Both the position numbers and the translations under genes were made by a program. Below, in pieces: positions 1 to 33,789 of a stretch of 64,000 bases of DNA. Source of the stretch: Watersipora subatra (Eukaryota > Bryozoa > Gymnolaemata > Cheilostomatida > Watersiporidae); NCBI RefSeq assembly GCF_963576615.1, contig NC_088708.1, positions 67,662,672 through 67,726,671 of the forward strand, given 5' to 3'. Below the pieces are notes generated by a model, which worked only from the letters and a program-made list of their open reading frames with translations, was not told the DNA's origin and did not search any database. The number at the start of each line of letters is the position of its first letter. Within the stretch, counting starts at the first letter, position 1.

Positions 1-960
1 TTTGAGAAGATAGTTTCAACAAAACAGCTTCTGCATTTGATTTAAGAGCAATAACTTTAGTCTGCAGATCATTTCTCATATAAATAGCAACGCCACCTCC
101 ATTTTGATTCCTATCCTTGCAAAACATCTGAAAGTTGTGTAAAGTTACCTCTCTAGAATACATTTCATTGCTCTCAGCTCTCTTACATTTCATGCTAGGT
201 CTCAGTAAGACATATAGCATCCAAATTTTGAAACTTTTTGGTCTTCCATTCTAAATTAGATACTTTATTACAAAGAGAACGGATATTAGTATATATGATC
301 TTAAAATTTATCAATTGTTAGATTAGCAATTTGTGGCAAGCTTATAGCGGCATTTTCCTGTATAGTTCGTTAATTTTTTTCTCAACTATTTTTTCCCTAC
401 TTATTTTAACATTTTCTCCTTATGTTAAAATGAGTAGGGTCTATGCTTTACCTCTTGTCTCAATTGGTATTGTATTTTTTGTTGTTTTTGTCAGATCTGG
501 ATTTACAAAAATACCCTCTAGACCTTCCACTAAGCTGCTAATTGTTTTAGCTTTTGTATCAATGACCACTTTTGAGCCTCAGTGCTCATGGAAACAATAA
601 AAAGAGTTTTTTTCCTAAGGTTTCAATTTTGTGGATTCACCCCCAGCCTGTTTAATAAACTTCTCTACTTTTTTTTCTGTTACCCCCCTCTCCAGCAAAA
701 ACGGCATTTAGAACTCTCTTTTCTCTTTTTTTTATTTCAGTAGCTATCCCAGCAACCATTGTTGGTTTGGCTGTGAGTTTGCTTGATAAACCTGGATTTA
801 TATTAATAATAGAACCTCCCTCCTTAACAATAGGAATTATAGAATCAATTTTAGAAGACAAACTTCCTACAGCTTCATTTAGCTAATCAACCTTAGTTTC
901 AACTGCTGAGATTTTTTTGAAACATTAGTTACTATCTCGAACAGTTTTTTTGAACTCGAT
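1..960 (-). mobile_element. Decayed non-LTR retrotransposon, ORF1 tail plus start of ORF2 endonuclease
   Basis: Read on the minus strand, about 860-650 resembles the region after the coiled coil of a non-LTR ORF1 (a run KKREKRVLNAVF that resembles the KR.NxVIFG segment of such proteins). About 120-60 reads GGGVAIYMRNDL, the typical GGG.AIY.R motif of apurinic-like endonucleases at the start of ORF2. Stops and frameshifts separate the pieces, so this is a dead remnant cut by the window edge. The order (ORF1 at higher coordinates) fits one minus-strand copy. The family looks like CR1/L2/Jockey-type, as does the plus-strand copy near 26-28 kb; the clade is an inference. Confidence 0.6.
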
Positions 961-23057
<22,097 letters not shown>

Positions 23058-25063
23058 TTGATTGTTATCCTTAGATATGGCAGCTGTTGCTTTATAACTA
23101 TATAACTATATGTAAGGTCTATTATATATTGCATTCTAAATTGGTCCGCTAGGGGTTCCTATTTTCATTCACTGTTTGCACTATTATTGTATTGCTATGG
23201 CTAATGATATGTGATTTCTAGTTGTTGATCAACAAGCATGTTTGTAGAATGTCTTTCTATTGGCTAGTCTATGAAAGTCAGTTAGCGTGCGGAATATCGA
23301 TTGCCTGCTCATTTTCCCATTTTCCTTTTTCTATCTTTATTTCTACAGCCAATCGGGGCTTGTAATATCATGCTGTAGAATATAACATTATGTAAATAGT
23401 AGGCATTGCAATACCAGCCAGTAATTCCAATATTTAACATCATTTCTAGTTTTCTACTCAGAATTTTTCATTGCTGGTTTTAATGACTGCAACATTTACA
23501 TGGCTGCTGTTCTTCCATAATAGTCTCCATGACAATATTTAGAGTAGGTTGGAATAGAGATTTATCATTATATGTATCACGCAATTGAGAAGAAAACTTG
23601 ATTGGCAAATCTTGACATGTTCTACTTGTAATCTAGAACTGCTAGGTTATGCAACTTTTATGCTTACGGACCCGTAGAATATGTAATTTTATTTTTGTAT
23701 CAAAATCACTAGTGGCCATCCTCGATGCTTTAGTATCAGCTGCTTTTATCCTCGCAAGCCTGGGAGAGAGTAGCGCTATGACAGTAGCGAAACTGACAAG
23801 CTTAGTAGCAAATGTATACTGTTGTACAGGTCTGTACATTGTATGAAGAAATTGTAGGACAACGAACAAGAATATTGAACATTTGTGGGTTACAAACTGA
23901 GCTGAAGATCGCAACATAATGAAAAAAGTTAATGGCTAATTCAAGCCCTTATAGATACTAAATTGGAATTGTTTTCTCCTAGACCAAGTTCAAGATTGCA
24001 AAACCAAGGTGTTTTGTCGATAGTTCTAAGAATCTTTGGAGGTTATGGGTTCTACAAATGTTGTGTTGGCAACTGTTGCTCCAACAATGACTAATATTGG
24101 AAATGCCAAATTTTTTTTAACGGTTATTAATATTCTCAAAGACGGAACTCAAATAATCTATCATCAGTGACAGAGCTGATTTGAGGAACTGCGGTAGATA
24201 AACACATAATATGGAGGATTGTGAGCATTACAGTCATAGATGTTGGGACAGCCAAATTATTTATCGTGTGAGATGGTATCTTTGAAAAAAATGCAAAAGA
24301 ATTTTTAAAATTAATGTATTTCAGTGTAGGTATTTATTAAATTAATACCATTAATATTTTGTTTGAACAGCTTAAATCAGGGATATCACATAATCTAATC
24401 ACATAAAACAATCATTTGCATAAAGTATTGAAAACTGCATTTCATAATTTTGCATGTCATTTGTGGAGATAACAAAGTTCAAGGTGTCTGGCAGCTATAT
24501 CAGCTCTCAATATAAACTACAATAAAAAAGGAAGATAGTTGTATGTTCGTGAAAAAGGATATAAAAAGAAGAAAAAGATGAATTTGCATTTTAAACACTA
24601 TTTTAGTTGCTAACTGTTGCCCTTTTTTATGATCGATGTATGACAAACTGAAAGACCTTCCTGTTTAAAATGAAATTACTGCTAATAAAGTAATATACAT
24701 GTAAATATTCTGTGTTTGTCTGTACAATTATAGATATTAAAATATAGCGATGAAAAGTCCTCTACAAAAGATTTGATCACAGAATATCAGTTCTGGAGGT
24801 GTTTAGGTTATCCATCAGACTGGCATTCCATTGAGCATCAGTTAAATTTATCACATCGGTTAAAATATGTATAATAACATTGCACCACACGTAACGATTA
24901 GCAGTTGGCTTCACCAGATGAATGCCCGGTGTTGCACAAGTATTAACAACAGCTTGCAAACAAATAGTGTAGTGTAAAGGTACTGTAGTCGATAATGTAA
25001 TGTTTATAAGCTGGTTGTTATTACTGGCGCAACACAGGACATTCAGCTAGCATATACATATAA
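23058..25063. other. 3' flank of the kinase gene and intergenic DNA
   Basis: No further gene seen. The 3' UTR should begin here. The first plain AATAAA on the plus strand that I see is at 24684-24689, 1.6 kb after the stop, so either the UTR is long or a variant signal is used. A fragment at about 24910-24950 (AGATGAATGCCCGGTGTTGC) matches the start of the retroposon at 40155. Confidence 0.45.
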
Positions 25064-25230
25064 CTAGTGTAGGAATAGGTTCAAGTTACTTATATTTTTC
25101 CAGGTTGATGTTTCTCTCTGGAGTCATGACAGGTCTGTTTCGTGCTTCACTTTTCAGACCTGCCGTGACCCCAGAGGGCAACATCAACCTGGAAAAAAGA
25201 TATGTAACCTTAACATATTCTAACACTTTA
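25064..25230. repeat. Long imperfect hairpin, arms about 80 nt
   Basis: The left arm (AGTGTAGGAATAGGTTCAAG ... TTTTCCAGGTTGATGTT ... ACAGGTCTG) pairs with the right arm (CAGACCTG ... AACATCAACCTGGAAAA ... CTTAACATATTCTAACACT) around a loop of about 14 nt. Pairing is estimated by eye at above 80 percent. A foldback MITE is most likely; a structured RNA precursor is an alternative. No clear target duplication was found. Confidence 0.7.
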
Positions 25231-25889
25231 GTTTTATATATATGTGTAGAATATTTGTAACAAAATACAACCAGATATATATTTATACATCTATATATAT
25301 GGCAAGAAATACTAATAGTTACAGATACAACTCATGTAGCTCACAGATCTCGAGTAGATACATCAGGCTTGAGTTGGTGATTACTTTACAAAAGCAAAAA
25401 AGCTTGTTTGCCAAGATTATCCACGTGTACCTAAAATGTACACGTGTCAATACAATAAACACCTTGAACTAAGATAAACTATGGCAGGAGCGCAAAGCCA
25501 GAGAAATCGATGCAGGTTTGAAGATAAATATAATGAGGTCTTATGAGCAAGACTGCCTGCTGTTGGGAGTTTAATAGGCGTTGGTCTCTTCTTGTTAGGG
25601 GAAAGAAAGAGGGAAAAAAGTATGGGCAGCATTTTGAGTGATATAAAGTCAAAGAAAGACTTTTTCTTCCATAACAAATTTGTTGAGTGTTAAGGTAGAA
25701 TAATACATATTAAACTCTCAATATTGTTGATTTCTTCTACTATTTGACACAATCAAGTGTTGTAATTGATTTAAAGCTTAGCGCCAAAAGTTATAATCAC
25801 TGGTGCCTGAGGGCAATTTTGACAGTTGGCAAATAATCATTAACCCTCCCTGAATTGGGTAAGTTACTACTTCATTACAACCTGCAACC

Positions 25890-28010
25890 TTTGTAATGGC
25901 AAATAAGAACCTACGTAATAGAAAGAAAAGTACTGATGACGATAATACTCGTACCAATAGTGATATCAGTAAACAAATAGCTGTAATGGTACTATGGATA
26001 GAGAGGAAGTTTAGCTCATTGGCCAATCAGATTAATGAGGTTAGCCAAAGAGTTCCCACCTTAGAAACAGAACAGGCAGAGCATGCCAGATCTAACATTT
26101 TATGATGAGAAGATTCATTAATTGAAACAAGCTGTATCAATCAAAAATTGTAGCTGAGCGTGACACCATGGCTATATCTAATGTGTCAGTCACTTGGCTA
26201 TCTAATTCTATGAACAAAATGGAACAGGAATGTAACCTTAAAACATTAATACTAGGAGTTTCAGTAACCAATAAAGATAATCTGTATACATTAATAGAGA
26301 AGCTCTCTGACAGCCTTGAGGCTTCCTGTTCAATCGCTAAAATTAGCAGCTTATTTAGAAGTAAATCTAAAGAAGGCACTTCAAGACCTCCTTCAATAAT
26401 TGTAAAGTGCAATGACAGGAGCACCCATTATGCCCTATATGATGGTAAAAGCGTATGATGAAAAATATTGTACTTTGTAACTACTAAACTCCTTGACATC
26501 AATGATTCTGACAGCAAAGCATAAATTATATTAACGAGCAGCTGGCAAAGGAAGAACTAGAAATATTTTACAAAACAATGGAGAGAAAGAGAGCACTTTC
26601 ATAGAAATATGCATGAACTTATTATGGTCATAGTTATATGCGAAAGAAGAAATCGTCTGATGTAATACGTGTAAATACTGCTAAAGACTTCATTGACCTG
26701 AGCTAAATACTTGTGTATGCAAACTATTTATTTATTTTTATTATTTTTATTTATTTTATTTTATTTTTTTAGTGGTTTTTTAAAATAAAACCTAAAGTTA
26801 AATATTTGTAGTTTCTTAAACAAATTTGATCAATTAGAACTAACTTTCGCATCTCTAGATGTTGAATTTTTGTGTATAGTACTAAGCAAAGCCTGGTTGA
26901 ACAAAATACTTTGTTAAATCAGTTTACCATAGAAGAATATAAATTGTTTTGTAGCTCCAGGACTACTGGACAAGATGGAGGGATTTGTTCTCTGATAAAT
27001 TGCTCTCTGATAAATTGGAAACTGGTTGCAGGATGGCGGTGTTGGAGGGCACAGAGGCAGTGCTTATGTCTTTGGTTTCATCTTTTGGTGCGTCACTCTC
27101 ATTGCTAGCTGCTTACTGCTCGCCTTTTGGTATTTTGCCTGTTTTTCTTAATAACCTTGAAGCCTTATGAATTGTGGGTGACATTAACATGGATTGCGAC
27201 AATTATGTAGACTACTACTCGGTTCTTTTGGCTTTTACAATACAATTTCATCTCCAACAGCATAAGTGAAAACAGGGAAAGTCTTATGCACCATATTATC
27301 ACAAATTTTATAAAATGGAAAATATTTTCTTGTACAACTGATTCAGAAATTTCTGATCATCGTGCTGTAGTTATATCGATTGATACCTGCATTTACCCAT
27401 TTTGCGCCATAGCTTGAAAATTGACTACACATCTCTTGAGCCAAAGCTTTCAAATTTTATTTGGAACAAAGTTTACAATAATAGTAATAATAACCAAAGC
27501 TTTAATGTTTTCCTTAAAGTTATAACAGATTTAACAGCAAAACTAACAAAAATTCTTTTAGAAAGCAGTGGATGAACTGTAGATTGTTTAAACTACTTCA
27601 AAAAAGTAAATTACACAAGCTCTGTAAACACGAACCTTTAAATACACAGCTTTTATCTAAATATTGTAAATTTAGTAATTATGTTACGATGGAAATTTTG
27701 CAGGCCAAGTCAAAATCTTATCATAATGAGTATGAAAAGTGTAAATTGAATGTAAATGGCAAATGAAAATTTTTAAATAAATTTTGGAAACATTATTTTA
27801 CAAGTTCCAATCTGGGACCTACAATCATAGATGTAGGAACACCAAAATTACAGAACTCTTTAGAGATTTTTAAATGTATTAACGACCAGTTTGTCAATAT
27901 TGAAGAAGAACTTGCACCAAAACACCTTGCACCTAAATCTCATGTAACTTATGAATTTTTTTACAACAATTACAAATATCTAACATTAACTTTAAGTAGG
28001 AGCACGTCTT
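25890..28010 (+). mobile_element. Degraded non-LTR retrotransposon, ORF1 and endonuclease part of ORF2
   Basis: ORF1 pieces lie at 25896-26105 (polar, with an RKFSSLANQINEVSQRV heptad-like run) and 26168-26458 (LKTLILGVSV then RPPSIIVKCND, the layout of the RRM-like ORF1 domain). ORF2 endonuclease motifs follow in shifting frames: LSKAWLN near 26880, IVGDINMDCD near 27170 and SDHRAVVIS near 27355. No reverse transcriptase domain was found before homology fades near 28.0 kb. Likely the same family as the minus-strand remnant at 1-960. Confidence 0.7.
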
Positions 28011-31000
28011 AGAGGATGATGTAATAAAAGTGATAATTCAGTTAAACATGTAATAACATTTCTGTTGACTCTCATCTGTAGCACTGATCTCTTGCACTGT
28101 TTACACTCATCGACTACTAAGGTTGCTTACTCTCATATATTCTTCCACCCTCCACTACTCAAAAGATGAAAGCCAATAATAAAAGTATGATCAGGGGCTT
28201 TCAAAAACCATAAACATGACAAGCAGCTTCATAAATGCTAGATGTAATCTTTTAAACAAACCTTTTAATCATTTGGTTATTTAGCAAGCATGGAGTGTAA
28301 CGCAGTTTTCATTATTTTTATTGTGTAGAAAGTCTTCTAGGTTTAGTTGTTTAGTTGTATTGACTTAGTGTATTACATGTGACATTGTAATACAAAGGAG
28401 TTGTATTCCCTAGGTGAGAAAAGACAACTCAATAGAAAAAGCTCATGCCAATTTTTGTTGGCGCATACAACTTAGTACTAGTACGGTTATCGGAGACGGA
28501 CTGTCTGGTAGATTAGACTGAGAGTTTACTTTATGATAGGAGCTCACTAACAATTTCGCAGCTGAAACAACAGTCGAAAAAATGTTTTGCGCTAAGACGA
28601 TTGTTACAACTTTGAAGGAGTAGTTTCTTAGTAATAACTTATTGTTTAAACCATTTTTGAAATAAATTATTTGTAAATTAATTTGTCATCAAACAAAAAT
28701 TTGCAAAGTTTTTTTTGTAATAAGTTTATTTAAAAAAATGTTGTTATTTTTTTTAAAAACTATACATTGGAATAATAGTTGCTAAACAAGAAAGGAGACT
28801 AGAAGGTCCGTTGTTTTAAAGCTATAACAAAGCATCCATGTTTTAATAAACATATGAGACAGTCTATACCATGTAGTTCTTGTTTTATTGTATTTTCAGG
28901 ATAATTAATATTCTTGTACCTCCAATTTGTGTCGGTAAGATTTGTTTTTATTTATAGTAGACATGTTTTTATTTATAGTAGGCATGTTGCTAAGTCTAGG
29001 CGACAATTATCAATGAGTTGACTACTGATAGCCTAAGTACACAATGTAGAAAACAAAATTTAGAGGTTTGGTATTTTTGGTACGCGTTTTGATGCTTCTG
29101 CTAAGAAAGTTTATTGATAACAATATAAAGAGAAAATACCAACTAGACCAGTTTGAGCAAATCATATGAGCTACCATATTGCACCAGAACGATCCCAGGG
29201 ACCTAAGGATGTAGATGAAAAGTACAGCGATTACTAGGGTTCTTCTTGTGTATATAAATCGGAGAAATGGAATTCATAATCAACAAACAAGTGTCTATCA
29301 AGTTGACAACTTCTAGCAAAATAATCTGTGATGTGAAAACGATGACAAGCAAACGATCACAGTTGTTGACTTTTACAAAATATAACGGTGGCATTTTCGC
29401 TCATATCGGAAACTAAATTCTAAAAAAGAAGTCAAGAAATGCTAACTATAAACTGCAAATACAACCCGCTGAAATGCACCCACCATCAACCCAATACCAA
29501 TCACTCAATACCCAATATAATTTGGTATTGTAGGGTGGCATAAATTGTCAGATTTAGCATCATTGCTGTCTATCACTATTAATGTTAAATATACACTGGG
29601 TTTATTACAGTTAACAAACAATTGACAGCAAAGCAACTATAAATGCTATTAATTACAAACACTCGACAGTATGATAGGACAATGTCAATAGCATCATGAT
29701 GTCTTATTGATTGATAGTTTTGTGTGCGAATTTCACACTAACAGTTAGCTTTGGATATATATCAGTACGGTCCATTCTCGGTTTTCAAAAATCTCAAAGC
29801 TTGAACAAATTGATGTGAATTTTTTTGCTTCAGATGCTAAAAAAATTTGAAACTTGAATAACTTTGAGATACATGGAAGAAACCTGTTGACGGGACTTAA
29901 TTTTCCAACTGACACTCTTTCTGCATCTCATTTTTTGTATTCAACCACTGTCCACAGACATATCTGCTGTGATTTATTAAATGCTTACTGTGTTTTACTG
30001 ATTGACCAAATCCTAATCAAAACTTTGAGGAAAGCGCAAGTAAGAACACTATCGATGAAAAACTATTAAATTTATAAAAACAATTCGATCCTGGTAATCG
30101 ACCTCTTCTGTAGTTGGAAAAAAAACTGAGTGTGATCAAAAAATTGTAATTTTAAATGCCTTTAAAATCAACCATCAACCAGAGTTTTGGTGGTTGATCA
30201 TACTATATGGCAGCTAATTTGACCGCATAGTAATAATTAAAAGACAATGAAATATCGTGGTCTCTCTTTTCTGCCCTTTTTCGTTCACGACTATTTAAGT
30301 AGCGCATCCTCTTGACCAACTATACCATACACAGTTTGCATTCTCTTTGCATCCCCCTTCCCTTTTCACCACATTCATTTTTGTATGTCATTACACTGCT
30401 CTCCAAAGGCTAAACTGATACAACATCGTTTATAAATATTCTTTATTATATTTTTCTCTACCATCTACACTTCCAAATTTTTGATATTGCTTAAATACAT
30501 GTTTGGTACAATTTTGAAAACAATTTGAAACTTTCTGGCTTTAGACTGGAGTAAAATTATTACCATTGTTTCTTAGAGGGAAAAGTTCTGATTGTTGACT
30601 AACCGGGTGTCGAACATCTCAAATGAGTTTTATGAGTCGACTACCCTGGTATCACTGTAATTAGTAAAACTGGTGATCAACTAATACCAGGGTTGTGACC
30701 ATTACAAAAAAATCATAATTGCGCCACTGAAATACTTACTAATGCCCAGATATAGAATGCATTGCAGCTGCAGTAAATTTTTGCCTGGATATCTATGTAA
30801 TTGCAGTAGCAGTAGTAAGCATGTCATGACCATGCAGTATAATCGCATTACATACTTTCACTACTGTGCAGTTCAATACATGCAGTACAACTATTTTGTA
30901 ATGCACAGTAAGTAGTGTTGGATTCAGTACGAGCGTTGTTAGTCCGCGTTTCACAGTGTTAGTGTAGGTGTAGTAGGAACTTTGGTTTTACACAGTGCAT

Positions 31001-31788
31001 TGATGCACAGCACATTAATTTTTGGTAAAAATTTCACAAAATTAAGTGATTTGATTTGGTTACAACCACAATGCAATTGCAAGATGTGGATGCTGCTCAA
31101 ACTTGTGTATGAGTTTGCAAACAACTTAGTCACAATTAGGGTATATGGTTAAAATGAGATTCTATTGTGGTTTTAATACAAATTGTTAACATAATACAAT
31201 ACGGAGACCATAATTTCATTTGTTGGAATGATTGTAATGCCTGACTACCTATTCTGAGATGATATGGAAGTTGAAGAGCAAACTTATGAGCTTGCTCAAC
31301 GTAACATCTGACAATTTTGTACCATGCAGGACAGATTCTTCAGTCAGCTGTGTCAGTTGATCTACGGTATTAACTTCACGCTAATGCGCAGCTGTAGTAC
31401 ACGTGCAGTTTCAAGTTTTGAAGAATGCGCATTCACAGTATCAGGTCATAGAAGTAAAATGCGTTATGGAAATGAATGCGCGGTAGGGGTGCAGTGGCAG
31501 CAAATAAATGTCTACTGTGCATTGGAAGTTGTAATGCACTGCAAAATTACTGCGTACTGCACTGCGATGGCTCAGTCCAGTTCTAATATGTCACAACCCT
31601 TACTATTACTATGTAGTAATATTTTATATTTTATTAGTTAGGGTTACACTTGGGCTAATGACGGTAATGGCATTCTCAAAAAGGCAGTGAGGTTGTTTAA
31701 TGATTAGATTTAGCAGCTGTTTCTTGGTGAAGGTCTGTCTAGTACTAGGTACTTAGGTAAATGTTAGTGGGTAAAGTTAGCTAGTCCT
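28011..31788. other. Intergenic DNA, nothing supported
   Basis: Between the kinase and BMP-receptor genes. I see only short AT-rich stretches, short scattered open frames without family resemblance, and local direct repeats (for example two TTTTATTTATAGTAG runs at about 28945-28985). Recurrent TGCAGT-rich stretches at about 30750-30910 and 31370-31570 may be one diverged repeat. Confidence 0.4.
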
Positions 31789-31913
31789 ACAGTTCCCTCA
31801 ATAATGGGCTGGTTAGTACTACTCCCCTTCTGTGAATGCCTGGCTAGTACTACAGTTCCTCAATAATGGGCTGGTTAGTACTACTCCCCTTCTGTAAATG
31901 CCTGGCTAGTAAT
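31789..31913. repeat. 63-bp direct duplication
   Basis: Two adjacent copies start ACAGTTCC at 31789 and 31852, both running through ATGGGCTGGTTAGTACTACT. They differ by very few bases. Confidence 0.85.
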
Positions 31914-32017
31914 ATTGTCTTAGTAAAGGCCAGGCTAGTAATACTGATTTGCAGTAAAAGTCTAGCTAGATTGGACTCAGATCTACTTAATACTGCCTTG
32001 CTGCGAAATTTTCCTAA

Positions 32018-33077
32018 CTCATTCGCACCCAGGCGCGAGTTAACTCGCATATTTATAACGTTGCTAGGCACCCAACGCGAGTTAACTCGCGTCTCAAATT
32101 CACCAACTCCTTGCATCGTTATAAATTATAAAAGAATATTTTTGATTAGTTAGAAAAAAAATTTCTGGCCAATCAGACAAACTTTAAAATATGCCTCAAT
32201 GACTTCTCTGGCAAAAGTTATAACCCAATTAGTACACCCATCTCGATATCTACCAAAACCGGAAATCATCGTACGGGCTTGAAATTTTATCGTTCGTGAT
32301 AAATTTTTTTTTAATTCCAGAAGTAAATATGCAGATTCAGAAGTGGTAAGACATTGAAAGATTGCATAAATCAAATTAAAACATTATTTTTAATGTTTCA
32401 AAGTTTTTATTAACTTTTAATTTTGCCAGTTTAAATCGTTATGCTCAAATAAAAATGCACTTTTCGGGCTGTCAGCCGTAGTCAGATAACGTTATATCAT
32501 TCAGTTTCGATAGGATCATATTGATTCTTAAGCTGTCTATAAAGTCTGAAAAGTCAAAAACGAAGTTATTGAACAAATTTTTATTATTTGAAACATTTTC
32601 ATCACGTTTTATTTAAATTATATTGGCATATAGATTTGCTACGCTCGTGTTTCAAGGATGATACTCGCGAGGAAAAGTTCGAAATTAGAATTTCATGATT
32701 TTCATGTTCATGACTAACTGCATATGTATAAATAATATTCATAACTATGTATCGTATGTAATAACTAAGTAATTTTAGTCACTTGGTATATTTCCAATTT
32801 TTATGGTACAAATCTAACTTTGTTTCAGCAAAAGACAATTTTTTCAAAATTTGAAATTTCCTGAAACTACCTTCTTTGAGGCACGGATCTACATAAAAGG
32901 GATATGAGTTGTCTATATGAATGTAGTATAAACTGAAAGAGGAGACTTGGCTGGTTCTTGTGAAACTTGTATGCGTAAAGTTTGTCTCCTGTAGTAGTAA
33001 TTTGAATTACGGCAACTTTTTGAAAAATGAGTGGTATTTGGGGCTAATCGCCTAGAAATTAGTCGGGTGCGAATGGG
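32018..33077. mobile_element. Possible piggyBac-type non-autonomous element
   Basis: Left end CTCATTCGCACCC follows CTAA (32014-32017); right end GGGTGCGAATGGG is followed by TTAA (33078-33081). The ends are inverted with one mismatch, and TTAA is the piggyBac target. Two copies of the palindrome GCGAGTTAACTCGC lie close to the left end. No transposase seen. The left TTAA is degraded, which lowers certainty. Confidence 0.5.
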
Positions 33078-33081
33078 TTAA

Positions 33082-33789
33082 ACACTATCCTATCGGGAAA
33101 CTGCCTAGTATGCCATCCGATAGGCTATGCCTGTTTTATATGCTAGCCAATAGCGAAACTATCTAATATACTATCTTAAAGGGAACTATATGTACTAGCT
33201 CAATATACTAGCTTATAGGAACTATATAATATTCTACCCTATAGGGAAAGTGTCTAATTGAACTAGGAAAGTTTGGTAAATGTTTTTGGTTGATTGTAAA
33301 AATATGTCAATGCATGGTACGTCGTGGTTTTTGAATCCGTTTTTATCTATCTATATGTAGAGCCTCGCCATTTGATTAGGTGAGGTTCCTACAAAATACA
33401 CTGTTAGTGAAGATGAGGTGTGGACCTACATAAAAACCTATTTGGTTATGTAACGCCTGCATACAAACTGTAAAAGCTTCAGAGATGATGCTTATACTTC
33501 CACATTGTAGCAAGGCTGTGTCTAGCTGATTTCGTAATGATAATGGAGACATTGAATAGCAATGGCAGACTCGTTAGTCTTTGAAAGTCTGCTATGCTAC
33601 TGCTGGCAATATAATTAATTCAGTCACAGCTCTCCGTCTACTGTAAAAATATATGAATACCGCGTAAGCTCTGAGCCAGCTGCCAATGGGAATTGATGAA
33701 GCTAGTTAGCACCTAGCAGTAAATCAGTAACCTTGCACTTTGTGTATGCACTGACTATTGGTTTGCTTCTAGTTGTAGCAGAAACATCT
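33082..33789 (+). other. Upstream region of the BMP receptor gene
   Basis: Contains degenerate short repeats with CTATA/GGGAAACT motifs to about 33250, then unique sequence. The 5' UTR and promoter of the gene starting at 33790 should lie here. An ACTT run and TGCTTCTAG just before the ATG could be an acceptor for a leader exon, but this is not demonstrable. Confidence 0.35.
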
